Origin: Clostridium sp. UBA701
Lineage (GTDB): Bacteria > Bacillota > Clostridia > Clostridiales > Clostridiaceae
Direction: 5' to 3'
DNA length: 64,000 bases
NCBI GenBank assembly: GCA_002298125.1
Contig: DBMJ01000011.1
Coordinates: forward strand, 248,001-312,000
The notes under the pieces were generated by a model, which was given only the letters and a program-made list of their open reading frames with translations, was not told the origin of the DNA and did not search any database. This document shows positions 15,804 through 25,044 of this stretch, piece by piece. The position numbers were made by a program, and so were the translations under genes. The stretch's first letter is position 1, and each line of letters opens with the position of its first letter.

Positions 15804-16469
15804 TTATTCTCCTTTCAACCCTTTATTTCTATGCTGCCTCATTAACTCGAATACAAATCTAACAATCTTATCCGTTTCTTTATCTCTTAACCCTTGAAAG
15901 CCTACTCCATAGACATAGGTTTTGTCATCCTTTTTTTCCTTTCGCACGATTTTACCCTTTAACATAATCCCATTTCTCACGAAAGGTATATTTAGTAACA
16001 TATAGTCTCCTTGGTTCATATCCTGTCTGCTTTGAAGTCTTATTCCCCCTCCGCTTAAGTCTAGTGCAGAGCCCCTAATCCATTCTATAGATGCTTTTAA
16101 GTTTTCTTCTATTGACTTATTGTTTTCTCTTTTGGGTAAAACCGAGAATAAAACTTCTTCTATGATCTCCACCCGAACGTAATTTCTTCTTTGTAAATGC
16201 CGAATGTCATAAGGTTTTGTTAGTATAATCATAGCTATACGCTCTATTTTTTTACCAATTACTTTGGCTTTAAAAGTATAGACCTCTTTAGCTTCTAAGT
16301 AGCTTAAGGTAAGCTCCTCCTCCTTATCACAAAGAAGATACCGTCCCTCATAACCTGGAATAGTTATACTCATATACTCAGGCTCTAGCTCCTGAATTAT
16401 ACATTTATACCTTAAATTATCCTTTAGTACTTCCAACTTCTCATTAACCTTTAAATCAAGCTTCTTCAT
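15804..16469 (-). CDS. YcgR-like PilZ-domain c-di-GMP receptor
   Basis: 221 residues with an N-terminal YcgR-type beta domain (about 1-95) and a C-terminal PilZ domain. The c-di-GMP motif RRNYVRVE (RxxxR type, about residue 102) and the DLSGGGIRL motif (D/NxSxxG, about residue 140) are both complete. YcgR/DgrA proteins slow the flagellar motor or switch when c-di-GMP is high. Its place between fliA and flhG supports a flagellar brake role. Confidence 0.88.
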   Translation of the reverse strand: MKKLDLKVNEKLEVLKDNLRYKCIIQELEPEYMSITIPGYEGRYLLCDKEEELTLSYLEAKEVYTFKAKVIGKKIERIAMIILTKPYDIRHLQRRNYVRVEIIEEVLFSVLPKRENNKSIEENLKASIEWIRGSALDLSGGGIRLQSRQDMNQGDYMLLNIPFVRNGIMLKGKIVRKEKKDDKTYVYGVGFQGLRDKETDKIVRFVFELMRQHRNKGLKGE

Positions 16470-16480
16470 ACCCTATACTC

Positions 16481-17338
16481 CTAAGAAAAAATACTGAACA
16501 TTTTTTTAAAAAATCCCTGTACTGTAGTTCCCTTATCTTTTGAATTTTCGCCTATTAGCGTTGTGGCTATTTTCTCAATATCTTTTGCAGCATCACAGCT
16601 AGGGTAGCTTATTACGAAGGGCTTCTGCTGTCTTACTGCCATAAGTAATTTCCTATCTTCCGAAACCTTTCCTAAATATTCAAGTCTTATCTTTAAGAAG
16701 TTATATACTGCATTGTTGAACTTCCTATAGGTTTGCTCTGCCTCTTCTTCATTTATAGCTCTATTAATAATGACCTTTGCTCTATCCTTTAGCTTGAAAT
16801 GCTTTACTGCTTTTAACAGGCTATAGGCATCTGTAAGTGAGGTAGGTTCAGGGGTAGTAAGTACCACCAGCTCCTCGCAGCAGGCTATGAATCCAAGTAC
16901 ACTTCTATTTATACCTGCTCCTGTATCCATAAGTATGTAGTCAAGGTGTTCTAATTTTGTAAGTTTATTTATAAAGCGTTCTCTCTGCTTTTCAGAAAAC
17001 TCTTCTACCTTTGTCACACCAGAACCTCCAGGGAGAAGCTTTACTCCATAGGGTCCTTCAATCAACACCTCTTCAATGTCCATATCTTTATAAATTACAT
17101 CATAGACACTAAACCTAGGTAAAAACCCCATTAGTACATCATCATTTCCCATGCCCACATCTGCGTCAAAGATCATAACCTTCTTTCCCATCTTTTGCAG
17201 TGTAAGTGCCAGATTCACCACTACGTTACTCTTTCCAACTCCACCCTTTCCTGAGGTAATAGTTATAATTCGAGGAGCGTGTGAAGCACTGCTTTTTTCA
17301 CCAACTAGCTGTCTTAATCTGTCTGCCTGATCTAACAT
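16481..17338 (-). CDS. flhG: flagellar number regulator, MinD-like ATPase
   Basis: 285 residues (also called FleN/YlxH). It has the deviant Walker A TSGKGGVGKSN near residue 28, MIFDADVGMGNDD, and DYILMDTGAGI (switch region). A short N-terminal helix with DQADRLRQLV corresponds to the FlhF-activating segment that stimulates the FlhF GTPase. Its start overlaps flhF by 7 bp. With FlhF it controls number and placement of flagella. A membrane-targeting amphipathic C-terminus (GFFKKMFSIFS) is visible. Confidence 0.93.
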   Translation of the reverse strand: MLDQADRLRQLVGEKSSASHAPRIITITSGKGGVGKSNVVVNLALTLQKMGKKVMIFDADVGMGNDDVLMGFLPRFSVYDVIYKDMDIEEVLIEGPYGVKLLPGGSGVTKVEEFSEKQRERFINKLTKLEHLDYILMDTGAGINRSVLGFIACCEELVVLTTPEPTSLTDAYSLLKAVKHFKLKDRAKVIINRAINEEEAEQTYRKFNNAVYNFLKIRLEYLGKVSEDRKLLMAVRQQKPFVISYPSCDAAKDIEKIATTLIGENSKDKGTTVQGFFKKMFSIFS

Positions 17339-18501
17339 AGTGTTTCCTCTCCTAATATAAATTCAGTCAAATCTTCACTAGATACGTATCTGATATCATC
17401 TGGAACATTCTGTCCTGTAGTTACAAAGCTTATGGGTTTTTTCGAAGAGTCAATAATGTTTAAAAGAGACCCATAGGTTGTAGTTTCATCTAGTTTAGTC
17501 ACAATAATATATTTAAAATTCAGAGGCTTAAAGCCTTGAATTATTGCTTCTATATCCCTTTGCCTTGTAGTACTGCTAAGTACTAGATGGATATTTTCTG
17601 TATCTGCCTTTTCCACAAAGGCTCTCAACTCTGAAACCTGCATAGTATTTTTACTACTTCTTCCAGTAGTATCTATGAGCACAGTATCACATTCCTCCAT
17701 AGACTTTAAGGCTTCTTCCATTTCCTTTGTGGTAAGAACTACTTTAAAAGGAATGTTCATTATCTCTGCATAAGTTTTAAGCTGCTCTACTGCACCTATT
17801 CTGTATGTATCTATAGTTATAAGTCCTACTTTTTTCTTTTCTAAAAGTGCCAACCTTCCTGCCAGCTTTGCTATGGTGGTTGTTTTTCCAACCCCCGTTG
17901 GTCCAACTAAAACTATACGTCCCTTTAGTGTAGCTTTATTTTTAGGTATCATGGAGCTAATTACATTACTTAGCTTTTCGCTTTCTTCTCCTTCTGACTC
18001 CTTCACCTTTGTAATAATCTTTTTAATAACCTTTTCATCTATATCCATATCTTCTAGCTCTTTTTGAAGCTTACTCTTTTTAGTCTTTTTATCTTCCGGT
18101 GAAATACTACTCAGCATTGACTTTATTTCCTGCATCTCTTTTAGAATATTTTCTTCCTGATTTGTCTTACCCTTTTCCACTGAGGGGGTTATTTCCTTCC
18201 CAGGTATTTCTTTTACCGCCTCCTGAGTAATAACCTTGTTATTTGAAGGTTTTATATTCTCTTCAGAGGTAACTATGTGTTTTAAGGCTTCAAAGCTCTC
18301 TTTTAGTCTAATGCTATCATCACGACTTTTCACCTTTTCAACCGCAGCAGTAACCTCTAATACCTTAGGGGCGAATAGTCCTAAAAAACCTGGTTTTCTG
18401 ATTTTTCTTTGGCTTATAATCACAGCATCCTTCCCTAGCTCATATCTAATCCTTGTCATAGCTTCATTCATATTGTTTACAATGTATCTTTTGATAACCA
18501 T
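17332..18501 (-). CDS. flhF: flagellar SRP-like GTPase
   Basis: 389 residues with a B domain (1-110, variable and charged), an N domain, and a G domain starting at LVGPTGVGKTTTIAKLAG (about residue 197). Other G motifs seen are DTYRIGAVEQL, DTTGRS and TKLDET. FlhF recruits early basal-body components to the membrane and marks the assembly site. The start overlaps the flhA stop by one base, and the 3' end overlaps flhG. Confidence 0.95.
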   Translation of the reverse strand: MVIKRYIVNNMNEAMTRIRYELGKDAVIISQRKIRKPGFLGLFAPKVLEVTAAVEKVKSRDDSIRLKESFEALKHIVTSEENIKPSNNKVITQEAVKEIPGKEITPSVEKGKTNQEENILKEMQEIKSMLSSISPEDKKTKKSKLQKELEDMDIDEKVIKKIITKVKESEGEESEKLSNVISSMIPKNKATLKGRIVLVGPTGVGKTTTIAKLAGRLALLEKKKVGLITIDTYRIGAVEQLKTYAEIMNIPFKVVLTTKEMEEALKSMEECDTVLIDTTGRSSKNTMQVSELRAFVEKADTENIHLVLSSTTRQRDIEAIIQGFKPLNFKYIIVTKLDETTTYGSLLNIIDSSKKPISFVTTGQNVPDDIRYVSSEDLTEFILGEETLC

Positions 18502-20570
18502 TATAATGCCACAACTCCTTCAGTTTTTATCTCCACATCATTAGGAATTTCATTTAAAGATAATACCATTATGGATGGAAAAACCATCTCTATAAGCCGT
18601 TTAAAGGCCGGTCTAATCTTAGGTGAAACTAAAATTACAGGGATGTTATCATTAAAATATGTCCCCTCCACCGTAGATTTAATGGAGTTTAGTATTCTTC
18701 CCGTAGTATCAGGATCTATAGCTGGGAAGGTTCCTGAAAGCGACTTTTGAAGGTTGTTAGATATAAGCTCTTCTATATCCGGTGTTAAAGTTGCCACAGT
18801 AATACATCTATCCTCATCCACCAAGGGGTTACATATAGTACGTGCTAGTGAAAACCTAACATATTCAGTTAAAAGCTCAAGATCCTTAGTGTTTCTTGCA
18901 TTATCTGCTAAGCTCTCCATTATAGTTACAAGATCCTTTATAGGAACCTTCTCCTTAAGCAAGCTTTGCAACACCTTTTGCAGTTCTCCTATGGTCATAA
19001 GCTCTGGAATTAATTCCTCCACTACAGCACTGTATTTTTCTTTTACAGTGTCTACAAGTAGCTTAACTTCCTGTCTTCCAAGCAATTCATAGGAGTGGTT
19101 TTTAATGGTCTCAGTTAGATGTGTTACCATAACTGTAGTGGGGTCTACCACTGTAAGCCCCTTAATCTCTGCATCCTCTCTTTGGTCCTTATTAATCCAA
19201 AGAGCTGGCAGTCCAAAGGCTGGTTCTATTCCCCTTATACCCTGCATGTCTACTTCACCATTAGCAGGATCCATGCACAAAAGCATATGAGGCATCAATT
19301 CTCCAGAAGCCACTACGGTACCCCTTATCTTTATTACATATTCATTAGTTTTTAGCTGTAAATTGTCTCTAATTCGAATAGGCTGTACTACTATTCCCAT
19401 TTCTATAGCACACTGTCTTCTCACAGAGGATATTCTCTCTAAAAGATCTCCACCAGAGCTTTCATCTGCCAGTGGGATAAGGCCATATCCTATCTCTATC
19501 TCCATAGGCTCTACAGAAATTAAGTTCAATACATTCTCAGGCTCTCGTTTTTCTGTTTCAATAATTTCAGCCTGTTCACTCTCTAAGTCCTTAATTATCT
19601 GTTTCTTTTCGTCCTTATATAAAAGATACGCACCAGCTCCAAAGGCTATAGAGCATATCAAGAATACTCCTGTTGGCATCCCTGGTATCAGGGCAAAGAA
19701 GAACAGTATAGTAGAGGCAATAGCTATAACAACAGGGAAGGCTGATAACTGCTTAGTAAGTAAATTACCGAAATTTTCATCGCTTCCTGAACGGGTTACC
19801 AGTATTCCAGAAGCTGTAGAGATAAGCAACGCAGGAATCTGACTTACTAGACCATCACCAATAGTTAGTCTTATATAGGTTTCCACAGCCTTAGATCCTG
19901 GCATTCCCATAATTACCATTCCTATTATAATCCCACCAATTATATTGATTAGGGTAATAATTATACCTGCTATGGCGTCGCCCTTAACAAACTTCGAAGC
20001 ACCATCCATGGCTCCGTAAAAGTCTGCTTCCATTTGTAGCTTTTTTCTTCTTATCTTTGCAGTGTTTTCATCTATTAGTCCAGCATTTAAATCCGCATCT
20101 ATGCTCATCTGCTTACCAGGCATAGCATCAAGAGTAAATCGAGCTGATACCTCTGCAACTCTTCCCGCACCATTTGTAATAACAACAAATTGAATAATAG
20201 TTATGATTAAAAATATTATAATACCTACTATATAGTTATTACTTACAACGAAGGAACCAAAGGCATCTATTACATGTCCAGCATCCGCCTGAGACAGGAT
20301 AAGTCTTGTTGAGGAAATATTAAGAGCCAATCTGAACAATGTGGTAATAAGTAACATTGTAGGAAATACTGAAAACTGCAGTACCTCTGTAGTAAACATG
20401 GTAAGCAGGATAATCACCACAGATAGAGTAATGTTTAGTGCTAAGAGAACATCTAGTACTCCCTTAGGTAAGGGAACTATAATCATAAGTACTATACCAA
20501 TAACTCCAAAGGCTACTAATACATCTAAACTATTCTTTAAACTAAACTTATTATTGCTTCCATCCTTCAC
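18501..20570 (-). CDS. flhA: flagellar export gate protein
   Basis: 689 residues. The N-terminal half holds about eight membrane helices (between 17 and 315) and the cytoplasmic FHIPEP motif region, seen here as VVITNGAGRVAEVSARFTLD and MPGKQMSIDADL. The C-terminal cytoplasmic domain (about 350-689) docks chaperone-substrate complexes. It is the core proton-driven gate of flagellar type III export and lies between fliR-flhB and flhF, as in Bacillus. Confidence 0.96.
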   Translation of the reverse strand: MKDGSNNKFSLKNSLDVLVAFGVIGIVLMIIVPLPKGVLDVLLALNITLSVVIILLTMFTTEVLQFSVFPTMLLITTLFRLALNISSTRLILSQADAGHVIDAFGSFVVSNNYIVGIIIFLIITIIQFVVITNGAGRVAEVSARFTLDAMPGKQMSIDADLNAGLIDENTAKIRRKKLQMEADFYGAMDGASKFVKGDAIAGIIITLINIIGGIIIGMVIMGMPGSKAVETYIRLTIGDGLVSQIPALLISTASGILVTRSGSDENFGNLLTKQLSAFPVVIAIASTILFFFALIPGMPTGVFLICSIAFGAGAYLLYKDEKKQIIKDLESEQAEIIETEKREPENVLNLISVEPMEIEIGYGLIPLADESSGGDLLERISSVRRQCAIEMGIVVQPIRIRDNLQLKTNEYVIKIRGTVVASGELMPHMLLCMDPANGEVDMQGIRGIEPAFGLPALWINKDQREDAEIKGLTVVDPTTVMVTHLTETIKNHSYELLGRQEVKLLVDTVKEKYSAVVEELIPELMTIGELQKVLQSLLKEKVPIKDLVTIMESLADNARNTKDLELLTEYVRFSLARTICNPLVDEDRCITVATLTPDIEELISNNLQKSLSGTFPAIDPDTTGRILNSIKSTVEGTYFNDNIPVILVSPKIRPAFKRLIEMVFPSIMVLSLNEIPNDVEIKTEGVVAL

Positions 20571-20582
20571 CTGTTATCACCC

Positions 20583-22415
20583 TTACTTTCTTTTCTTCAT
20601 TTTATACACTATGGCTAATATTTCAGCCACAGCTTGATATAGTTCAACAGGTATTTCAGAGTCAATCTCCACCTGCTCGTACATAATTCTAGCCAAGGGT
20701 TTGTTTTCAATTATTGGTACTTCACTGTTTATTGCAATTTCTTTGATTTTTAGTGCTATGAACCCCTCTCCCTTTGCCACTACAATTGGGGACTCATTTT
20801 TACCTTCCTCATAGCTTAGAGCAACTGCTAGGTGGGTTGGGTTGGTTACGACCACAGTGGCGTTAGGTACCTGCTGCATCATTCTCCTCGTAGCAATTTC
20901 TCTTTGTCTTTGCTTTATCTTAGATTTTATCTGTGGATCTCCTTCGTCTTGCTTATACTCTTCCTTTATCTCCTGCTTAGTCATTCTAAGATCCTTCTTA
21001 TATTGGAGCTTTTGAAAGGTAAAGTCTAGGACAGCTACAGCCACCATAAAAATAGTTATTTTAGTAAAAATGTTTATTACCAGCTTAAAATAAACCTCAG
21101 GTATCATTGCTGTTTTTAAGGTGCTAATATTTAAAATATCCTGATAATTATCTTTTACAAAGCTATAGCCTATAAATGCTACTACAGTAATTACTGCAAT
21201 ATCCTTCATTAGCTCCACAAGAGTACGCTTTGAGAATATTCTTTTAAAGCCATTTAATGGATTAAGCTTTGAAAGCTGGGGCTTTAATGGCTCTTTAGTA
21301 AATAAAAATCCACTTTGTATAAAATTTGATGCCACACCCATTACCATAATGGGTAATACCAAGGGTAAAAAGGTTATTGCAATTCTATAAACAGCAGTAA
21401 GATTTAATTTGTTTAAAAGATTATAATCTATGTTTTCGATGCTGTTTATATTTAAGAAGTAATACAGGGTGTTTTTTATGCTGTTTCCCACATAACCTCC
21501 CAAAACCGCAAGGGAAAGTGTGGCAGTAAGCATAGTTAACGCTAGTCCTACATCTTTACTCTTTGCTACCTGCCCCTTCTTCCTAGCATCACTTTTCTTT
21601 CTTGGAGTGGCCTCCTCAGTTTTATCTTCCGATGCAAAGATAAACATTAAGGGAATTGTCTTATAAAAGCCCTTATATATTTCAGGAATGTTATTGAAGG
21701 ATGACATTATGAGCTTTAATAACAAGGGCAATGCAAAGGCAATGGTTAACATACCAACTAATATCTTTATGGGCAATCCGAGTATCATTACATTTAATTG
21801 AGGTACAGTTCTTGCTATAAGTCCAAGTACTATCTCTGTCATAAGTATTATGAGTACAACAGGTAATGCAATCTTTATTCCCAGTGCAAAGAATTCGTAA
21901 AAGGCTTTTACAACTATCATTATTGAGCCCTGCTGCAGTATAAGGTTTCCAATTTTAACAATTTGAAAACTTGAAATAAGATGCTTAAGTAAAATATGAT
22001 GACCATCGATAATAAAGAATGTTATAAGACTAAACCAATAATATAAATGTTCGATTAAAGTACTGTTAGTATTTGAGGACGGATCAAATATGTTTATCAT
22101 GGATAGTCCAATTTGAAAATCGATGAGCTGTCCAGCAAGTTTAATGCTAAAGAAGCATAAATTTACTACAAAGCCCAAGATAAGACCAGTACCCACTTCA
22201 TTTATTATTGCAAATATAAAGCCTAGGTTAGTACCTAGTTCCCCTACATATCCATAATTTAGTGTGGATAAAACAATAAATCCCACTGCAACACTGAGCA
22301 ATAGTTTTACTACTACAGGGGTACCCTTAGGAAAAAATATATTTACTGCCAATAAAAATGTAAGTACTCTGATGGTTACAAGTATTAGTGCTGTAAAATA
22401 TGCCAAGTCAAACAA
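20583..22415 (-). CDS. fliR-flhB: fused flagellar export proteins FliR-FlhB
   Basis: One 610-codon frame contains two export-gate proteins. Residues 1 to about 255 are FliR (six hydrophobic segments, LILGFVVNLCFFSIKLAGQLID, GLIARTVPQLNVM). From about residue 262 FlhB starts with EDKTEEATPRKKSDARKKGQ, has four membrane helices, and ends in the autocleaved domain with NPTH at residues 525-528. Fusions of this kind occur in Clostridium and fix a 1:1 ratio in the gate. The NPTH motif is intact, so the switch from rod/hook to filament substrates should operate. Confidence 0.95.
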   Translation of the reverse strand: MFDLAYFTALILVTIRVLTFLLAVNIFFPKGTPVVVKLLLSVAVGFIVLSTLNYGYVGELGTNLGFIFAIINEVGTGLILGFVVNLCFFSIKLAGQLIDFQIGLSMINIFDPSSNTNSTLIEHLYYWFSLITFFIIDGHHILLKHLISSFQIVKIGNLILQQGSIMIVVKAFYEFFALGIKIALPVVLIILMTEIVLGLIARTVPQLNVMILGLPIKILVGMLTIAFALPLLLKLIMSSFNNIPEIYKGFYKTIPLMFIFASEDKTEEATPRKKSDARKKGQVAKSKDVGLALTMLTATLSLAVLGGYVGNSIKNTLYYFLNINSIENIDYNLLNKLNLTAVYRIAITFLPLVLPIMVMGVASNFIQSGFLFTKEPLKPQLSKLNPLNGFKRIFSKRTLVELMKDIAVITVVAFIGYSFVKDNYQDILNISTLKTAMIPEVYFKLVINIFTKITIFMVAVAVLDFTFQKLQYKKDLRMTKQEIKEEYKQDEGDPQIKSKIKQRQREIATRRMMQQVPNATVVVTNPTHLAVALSYEEGKNESPIVVAKGEGFIALKIKEIAINSEVPIIENKPLARIMYEQVEIDSEIPVELYQAVAEILAIVYKMKKRK

Positions 22416-22426
22416 TTCTATCCCAC

Positions 22427-22696
22427 CTAATGTACAATATTAGTCATTATCTCAAAGATACTTTGGGTAAAATTAACCATTCTATGCAGCATCCAACTTC
22501 CTGCAATTAGCCCTGTAAGTGCCACAGCTACAAGCTTTGGAACAAAGGTTAAAGTCTGCTCCTGTATCTGGGTTGTTGCTTGAAAAACACTGACAATTAA
22601 ACCAATGAGTATAGATACAATTAGTATTGGTGCTGCAACCATAAGACCAGTTTCAATGGCCTGTTTTAAAATACTCATTATCATATTTTCAGTCAT
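22427..22696 (-). CDS. fliQ: flagellar export protein FliQ
   Basis: 89 residues with two membrane helices (about 15-37 and 50-72) around the conserved VFQATTQIQEQTLTFVPKL loop. It is a gate subunit assembled with FliP and FliR. It lies between fliP and the fliR-flhB fusion with 9-11 bp gaps. Confidence 0.95.
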   Translation of the reverse strand: MTENMIMSILKQAIETGLMVAAPILIVSILIGLIVSVFQATTQIQEQTLTFVPKLVAVALTGLIAGSWMLHRMVNFTQSIFEIMTNIVH

Positions 22697-22705
22697 TTAA
22701 ACACC

Positions 22706-23482
22706 TCACATCTTAAATCCCATAATCAGAGACTTCACCAACAAATTCCATCCATCAACCATTACAAATAATAATAGCTTAAAGGGCAGTGATATCATTA
22801 CAGGTGGAAGCATAAACATACCCATGGACATGAGAACACTTGATACCACTAGGTCAATTATCAAAAATGGAATATATATTAAAAATCCCATAATAAATGC
22901 AGTCTTTAGCTCACTTATTAAGAAAGAAGGTATCACTATATAAAGTGGTACAGTATCTTTATCAACATCGTTTATATTTGCTGCTTCTAGAAATAGCTTC
23001 AAATCCTTTTGGCGAGTCTGTTTTAGCATAAACTCTCTTATGGGCTTTGAACCAGCTTCTATTGCCTGGGATTGATTTATCTCATTATTTAGATAGGGCT
23101 TTATGGCAGTATCGTTTACTTTACCATACACTGGTGCCATAATAAATATGGTCAAGAATATGGCCAGTGCGATGAGTACTTGATTTGGTGGAGCCTGTTG
23201 AGAACCCAAGGCACTTCTTGTAAATCCAAGTACCACAATAATTCTTACAAAGCTTGTCATCATTATTATTATTGAAGGTAATAGGGTAAGCACAGATAAT
23301 ATTATGAGGAGCTTAATATTACTCACATAATCCTGAGCCTTGGCTTCTTTACCATCTACAGAAATATTAATATTTGGTATTGGCAACTTTGCAGGCTCTG
23401 CCTGCACTATTATAGATACAATAAGTGCTGCCAAAATCGATAAAACTAATATAAGTGCCAGCCTAGAGTATTTTTTTCTCAT
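22706..23482 (-). CDS. fliP: flagellar export protein FliP
   Basis: 258 residues with an N-terminal cleavable signal-like helix (LALILVLSILAALIVSIIVQA), the conserved MMTSFVRIIVVLGFTRSALGSQQAPPNQVL, and C-terminal helices with PFLIIDLVVSSVLMSMGMFMLPP. It forms the pentamer of the export gate. The 5' end overlaps fliO by 20 bp. Confidence 0.96.
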   Translation of the reverse strand: MRKKYSRLALILVLSILAALIVSIIVQAEPAKLPIPNINISVDGKEAKAQDYVSNIKLLIILSVLTLLPSIIIMMTSFVRIIVVLGFTRSALGSQQAPPNQVLIALAIFLTIFIMAPVYGKVNDTAIKPYLNNEINQSQAIEAGSKPIREFMLKQTRQKDLKLFLEAANINDVDKDTVPLYIVIPSFLISELKTAFIMGFLIYIPFLIIDLVVSSVLMSMGMFMLPPVMISLPFKLLLFVMVDGWNLLVKSLIMGFKM

Positions 23483-23828
23483 AGTTTTCTTCCTTCTTGC
23501 CTTTGAGTTTATTCAACATATCCTTCATACTGCTAAATTCCTTAGGGGTTTTCGATTGCTCTATATTATTCAATTCCTTGGTATCTACTTCCTGCAATAG
23601 ATTTATATTGCTGGGGGTAGAAGAAACCAAATAGCCTTTTTCTCCAATTTTAATCACTAGAAGTGCATTATCCTTAGACAGATATGTCTTGTCCAAAATC
23701 TTTATGTACTTTTTATGTTGAAAGGTATTTAATCTACTTCCTCCCACCTTGAAGGTTATATAAATCAATAAAATTACTACTGCTGATGAAAAAATTACCT
23801 GTAATATCATGGTTATAGTCTCTAACAT
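23463..23828 (-). CDS. fliO: flagellar biosynthetic protein FliO
   Basis: 121 residues. One N-terminal membrane helix (about 5-26) is followed by a small cytoplasmic domain with KYIKILDKTYLSKDNALLVIKIG and GYLVSSTPSNI, the FliO/FliZ pattern, and a Lys/Glu-rich tail. FliO assists FliP ring assembly. Position before fliP and the 20-bp overlap support the call despite low conservation. Confidence 0.87.
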   Translation of the reverse strand: MLETITMILQVIFSSAVVILLIYITFKVGGSRLNTFQHKKYIKILDKTYLSKDNALLVIKIGEKGYLVSSTPSNINLLQEVDTKELNNIEQSKTPKEFSSMKDMLNKLKGKKEENYEKKIL

Positions 23829-23842
23829 ATCAACTAACTTCC

Positions 23843-24313
23843 TTACTGTTGTATTATAATTTCAGAGAAGTACACATTGTCAGCTTTTCCGTTTTCAAGA
23901 ATGGGGTTCACCTTGTTTAAGATTTCCTTTTTGATATCCTCTACTCCCTTTTCAGTAAAGTCAGACGCTTTTTTTGACCTTAACACACTGTTAATTGAAT
24001 CTCTTACTATGGGTTTCTTTCCCTCCAGTTCAGCAGCCAATTTTTTGTTCTCATATCCTAAAAATACTTTAGTCTTTATAAACCCTCTCCTATCTATGTC
24101 GGCTAAATTTACTGTAAAATCATCCCCTAAAGGAAAGGTAAACTGAGATACATAAGGGTTTTGAAGCTTTTGTGTTTGAGCTTCAGTGCTTTTAGAACCT
24201 GAGCTTCTAAAAAACAGATATCCTGTGGTTACACCAAGACCGCCAACCACTAAAACAATCAAGAAAACAATTACAAGATATTTAAAATTGAAATCTTTTT
24301 TTTCACTACTCAT
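23843..24313 (-). CDS. fliL: flagellar basal body-associated protein FliL
   Basis: 156 residues with a cytoplasmic start, one membrane helix (about 12-33), and an extracytoplasmic domain with FTVNLADIDRRGFIKTKVFLGYE and ESINSVLRSKKASDFTEKGVEDIKKEI-like pattern near the C-terminus. FliL rings surround stators and raise motor torque. It follows motB with a 4-bp ATGA overlap. Confidence 0.92.
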   Translation of the reverse strand: MSSEKKDFNFKYLVIVFLIVLVVGGLGVTTGYLFFRSSGSKSTEAQTQKLQNPYVSQFTFPLGDDFTVNLADIDRRGFIKTKVFLGYENKKLAAELEGKKPIVRDSINSVLRSKKASDFTEKGVEDIKKEILNKVNPILENGKADNVYFSEIIIQQ

Positions 24314-25044
24314 TTACTATTCTCCTTTTTTTCTGCCAGAATCAATATACTAACTCTTCTGTTTTTAGCCCTGTTTTCAGGAGTATTGTTATCAGCTACT
24401 GGTCTAAACTCTCCATAACCAGCTGCAGTAAACCGAGCTGGATCCTGCTTTCTACTTTCTACAAAATACCTAAGTACATTTACAGCTCTAGCAGTAGAAA
24501 GCTCCCAATTACTATCAAATTGCGAGGTCTTCATTGGCACATTATCAGTATGTCCTTCTACTACAATCTTGTTTGGAAAGCTTGAAATCAGCGTATTCAT
24601 CTTTTCCATTACGTCTTGGCTGCCGGGTCTAAAATCTGCTTTTCCAGATTCAAATAAAATATTATCCCTAAGCTGTATAACTACTCCTCTAATATCCCTG
24701 TCTGCTTGGATGCTTGAGTCAAGTCCGTTACTTTTTATAAATTCCTGCACCTTTTTGTAAATGTCTTCTGTCTGCTCCTGAAGCTCCTTATCTTCCTGTT
24801 TAATGGTTTCTGGAATGAGAGAATCTCCAGTTGTTGATTCCATAGGTATCATGTTGGGTCCCCCAGAAGAACCCATTACATACTGAAATGCTTGAGCTAT
24901 ATTTTTAAATTTCTGGGCATCCACACTGGAAAAGGAATATAAAAATACGAAAAAGGTAAGTAGTAGTGTAACTACGTCTGAATAGGTTGATATCCATTCA
25001 TTTCCTGAGTTAATACTTCCACCCTTACTTTTTCTTCTACTCAT
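24310..25044 (-). CDS. motB: flagellar stator protein MotB
   Basis: 244 residues. The short N-terminus leads into a membrane helix TYSDVVTLLLTFFVFLYSF, whose Asp is the proton- or sodium-carrying residue. A plug/linker region follows, and a C-terminal OmpA-like peptidoglycan-binding domain contains VEGHTDNVP, NWELSTARAVNVLRYF and ENRAKNRRVSI. With MotA it forms the stator. It overlaps motA by 8 bp. Confidence 0.95.
   Translation of the reverse strand: MSRRKSKGGSINSGNEWISTYSDVVTLLLTFFVFLYSFSSVDAQKFKNIAQAFQYVMGSSGGPNMIPMESTTGDSLIPETIKQEDKELQEQTEDIYKKVQEFIKSNGLDSSIQADRDIRGVVIQLRDNILFESGKADFRPGSQDVMEKMNTLISSFPNKIVVEGHTDNVPMKTSQFDSNWELSTARAVNVLRYFVESRKQDPARFTAAGYGEFRPVADNNTPENRAKNRRVSILILAEKKENSK

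Noticed and set aside
19105..19842. Plus-strand open frames opposite flhA
   Set aside because: They are mirror frames of a highly conserved gene and show no ribosome site or recognisable domain.
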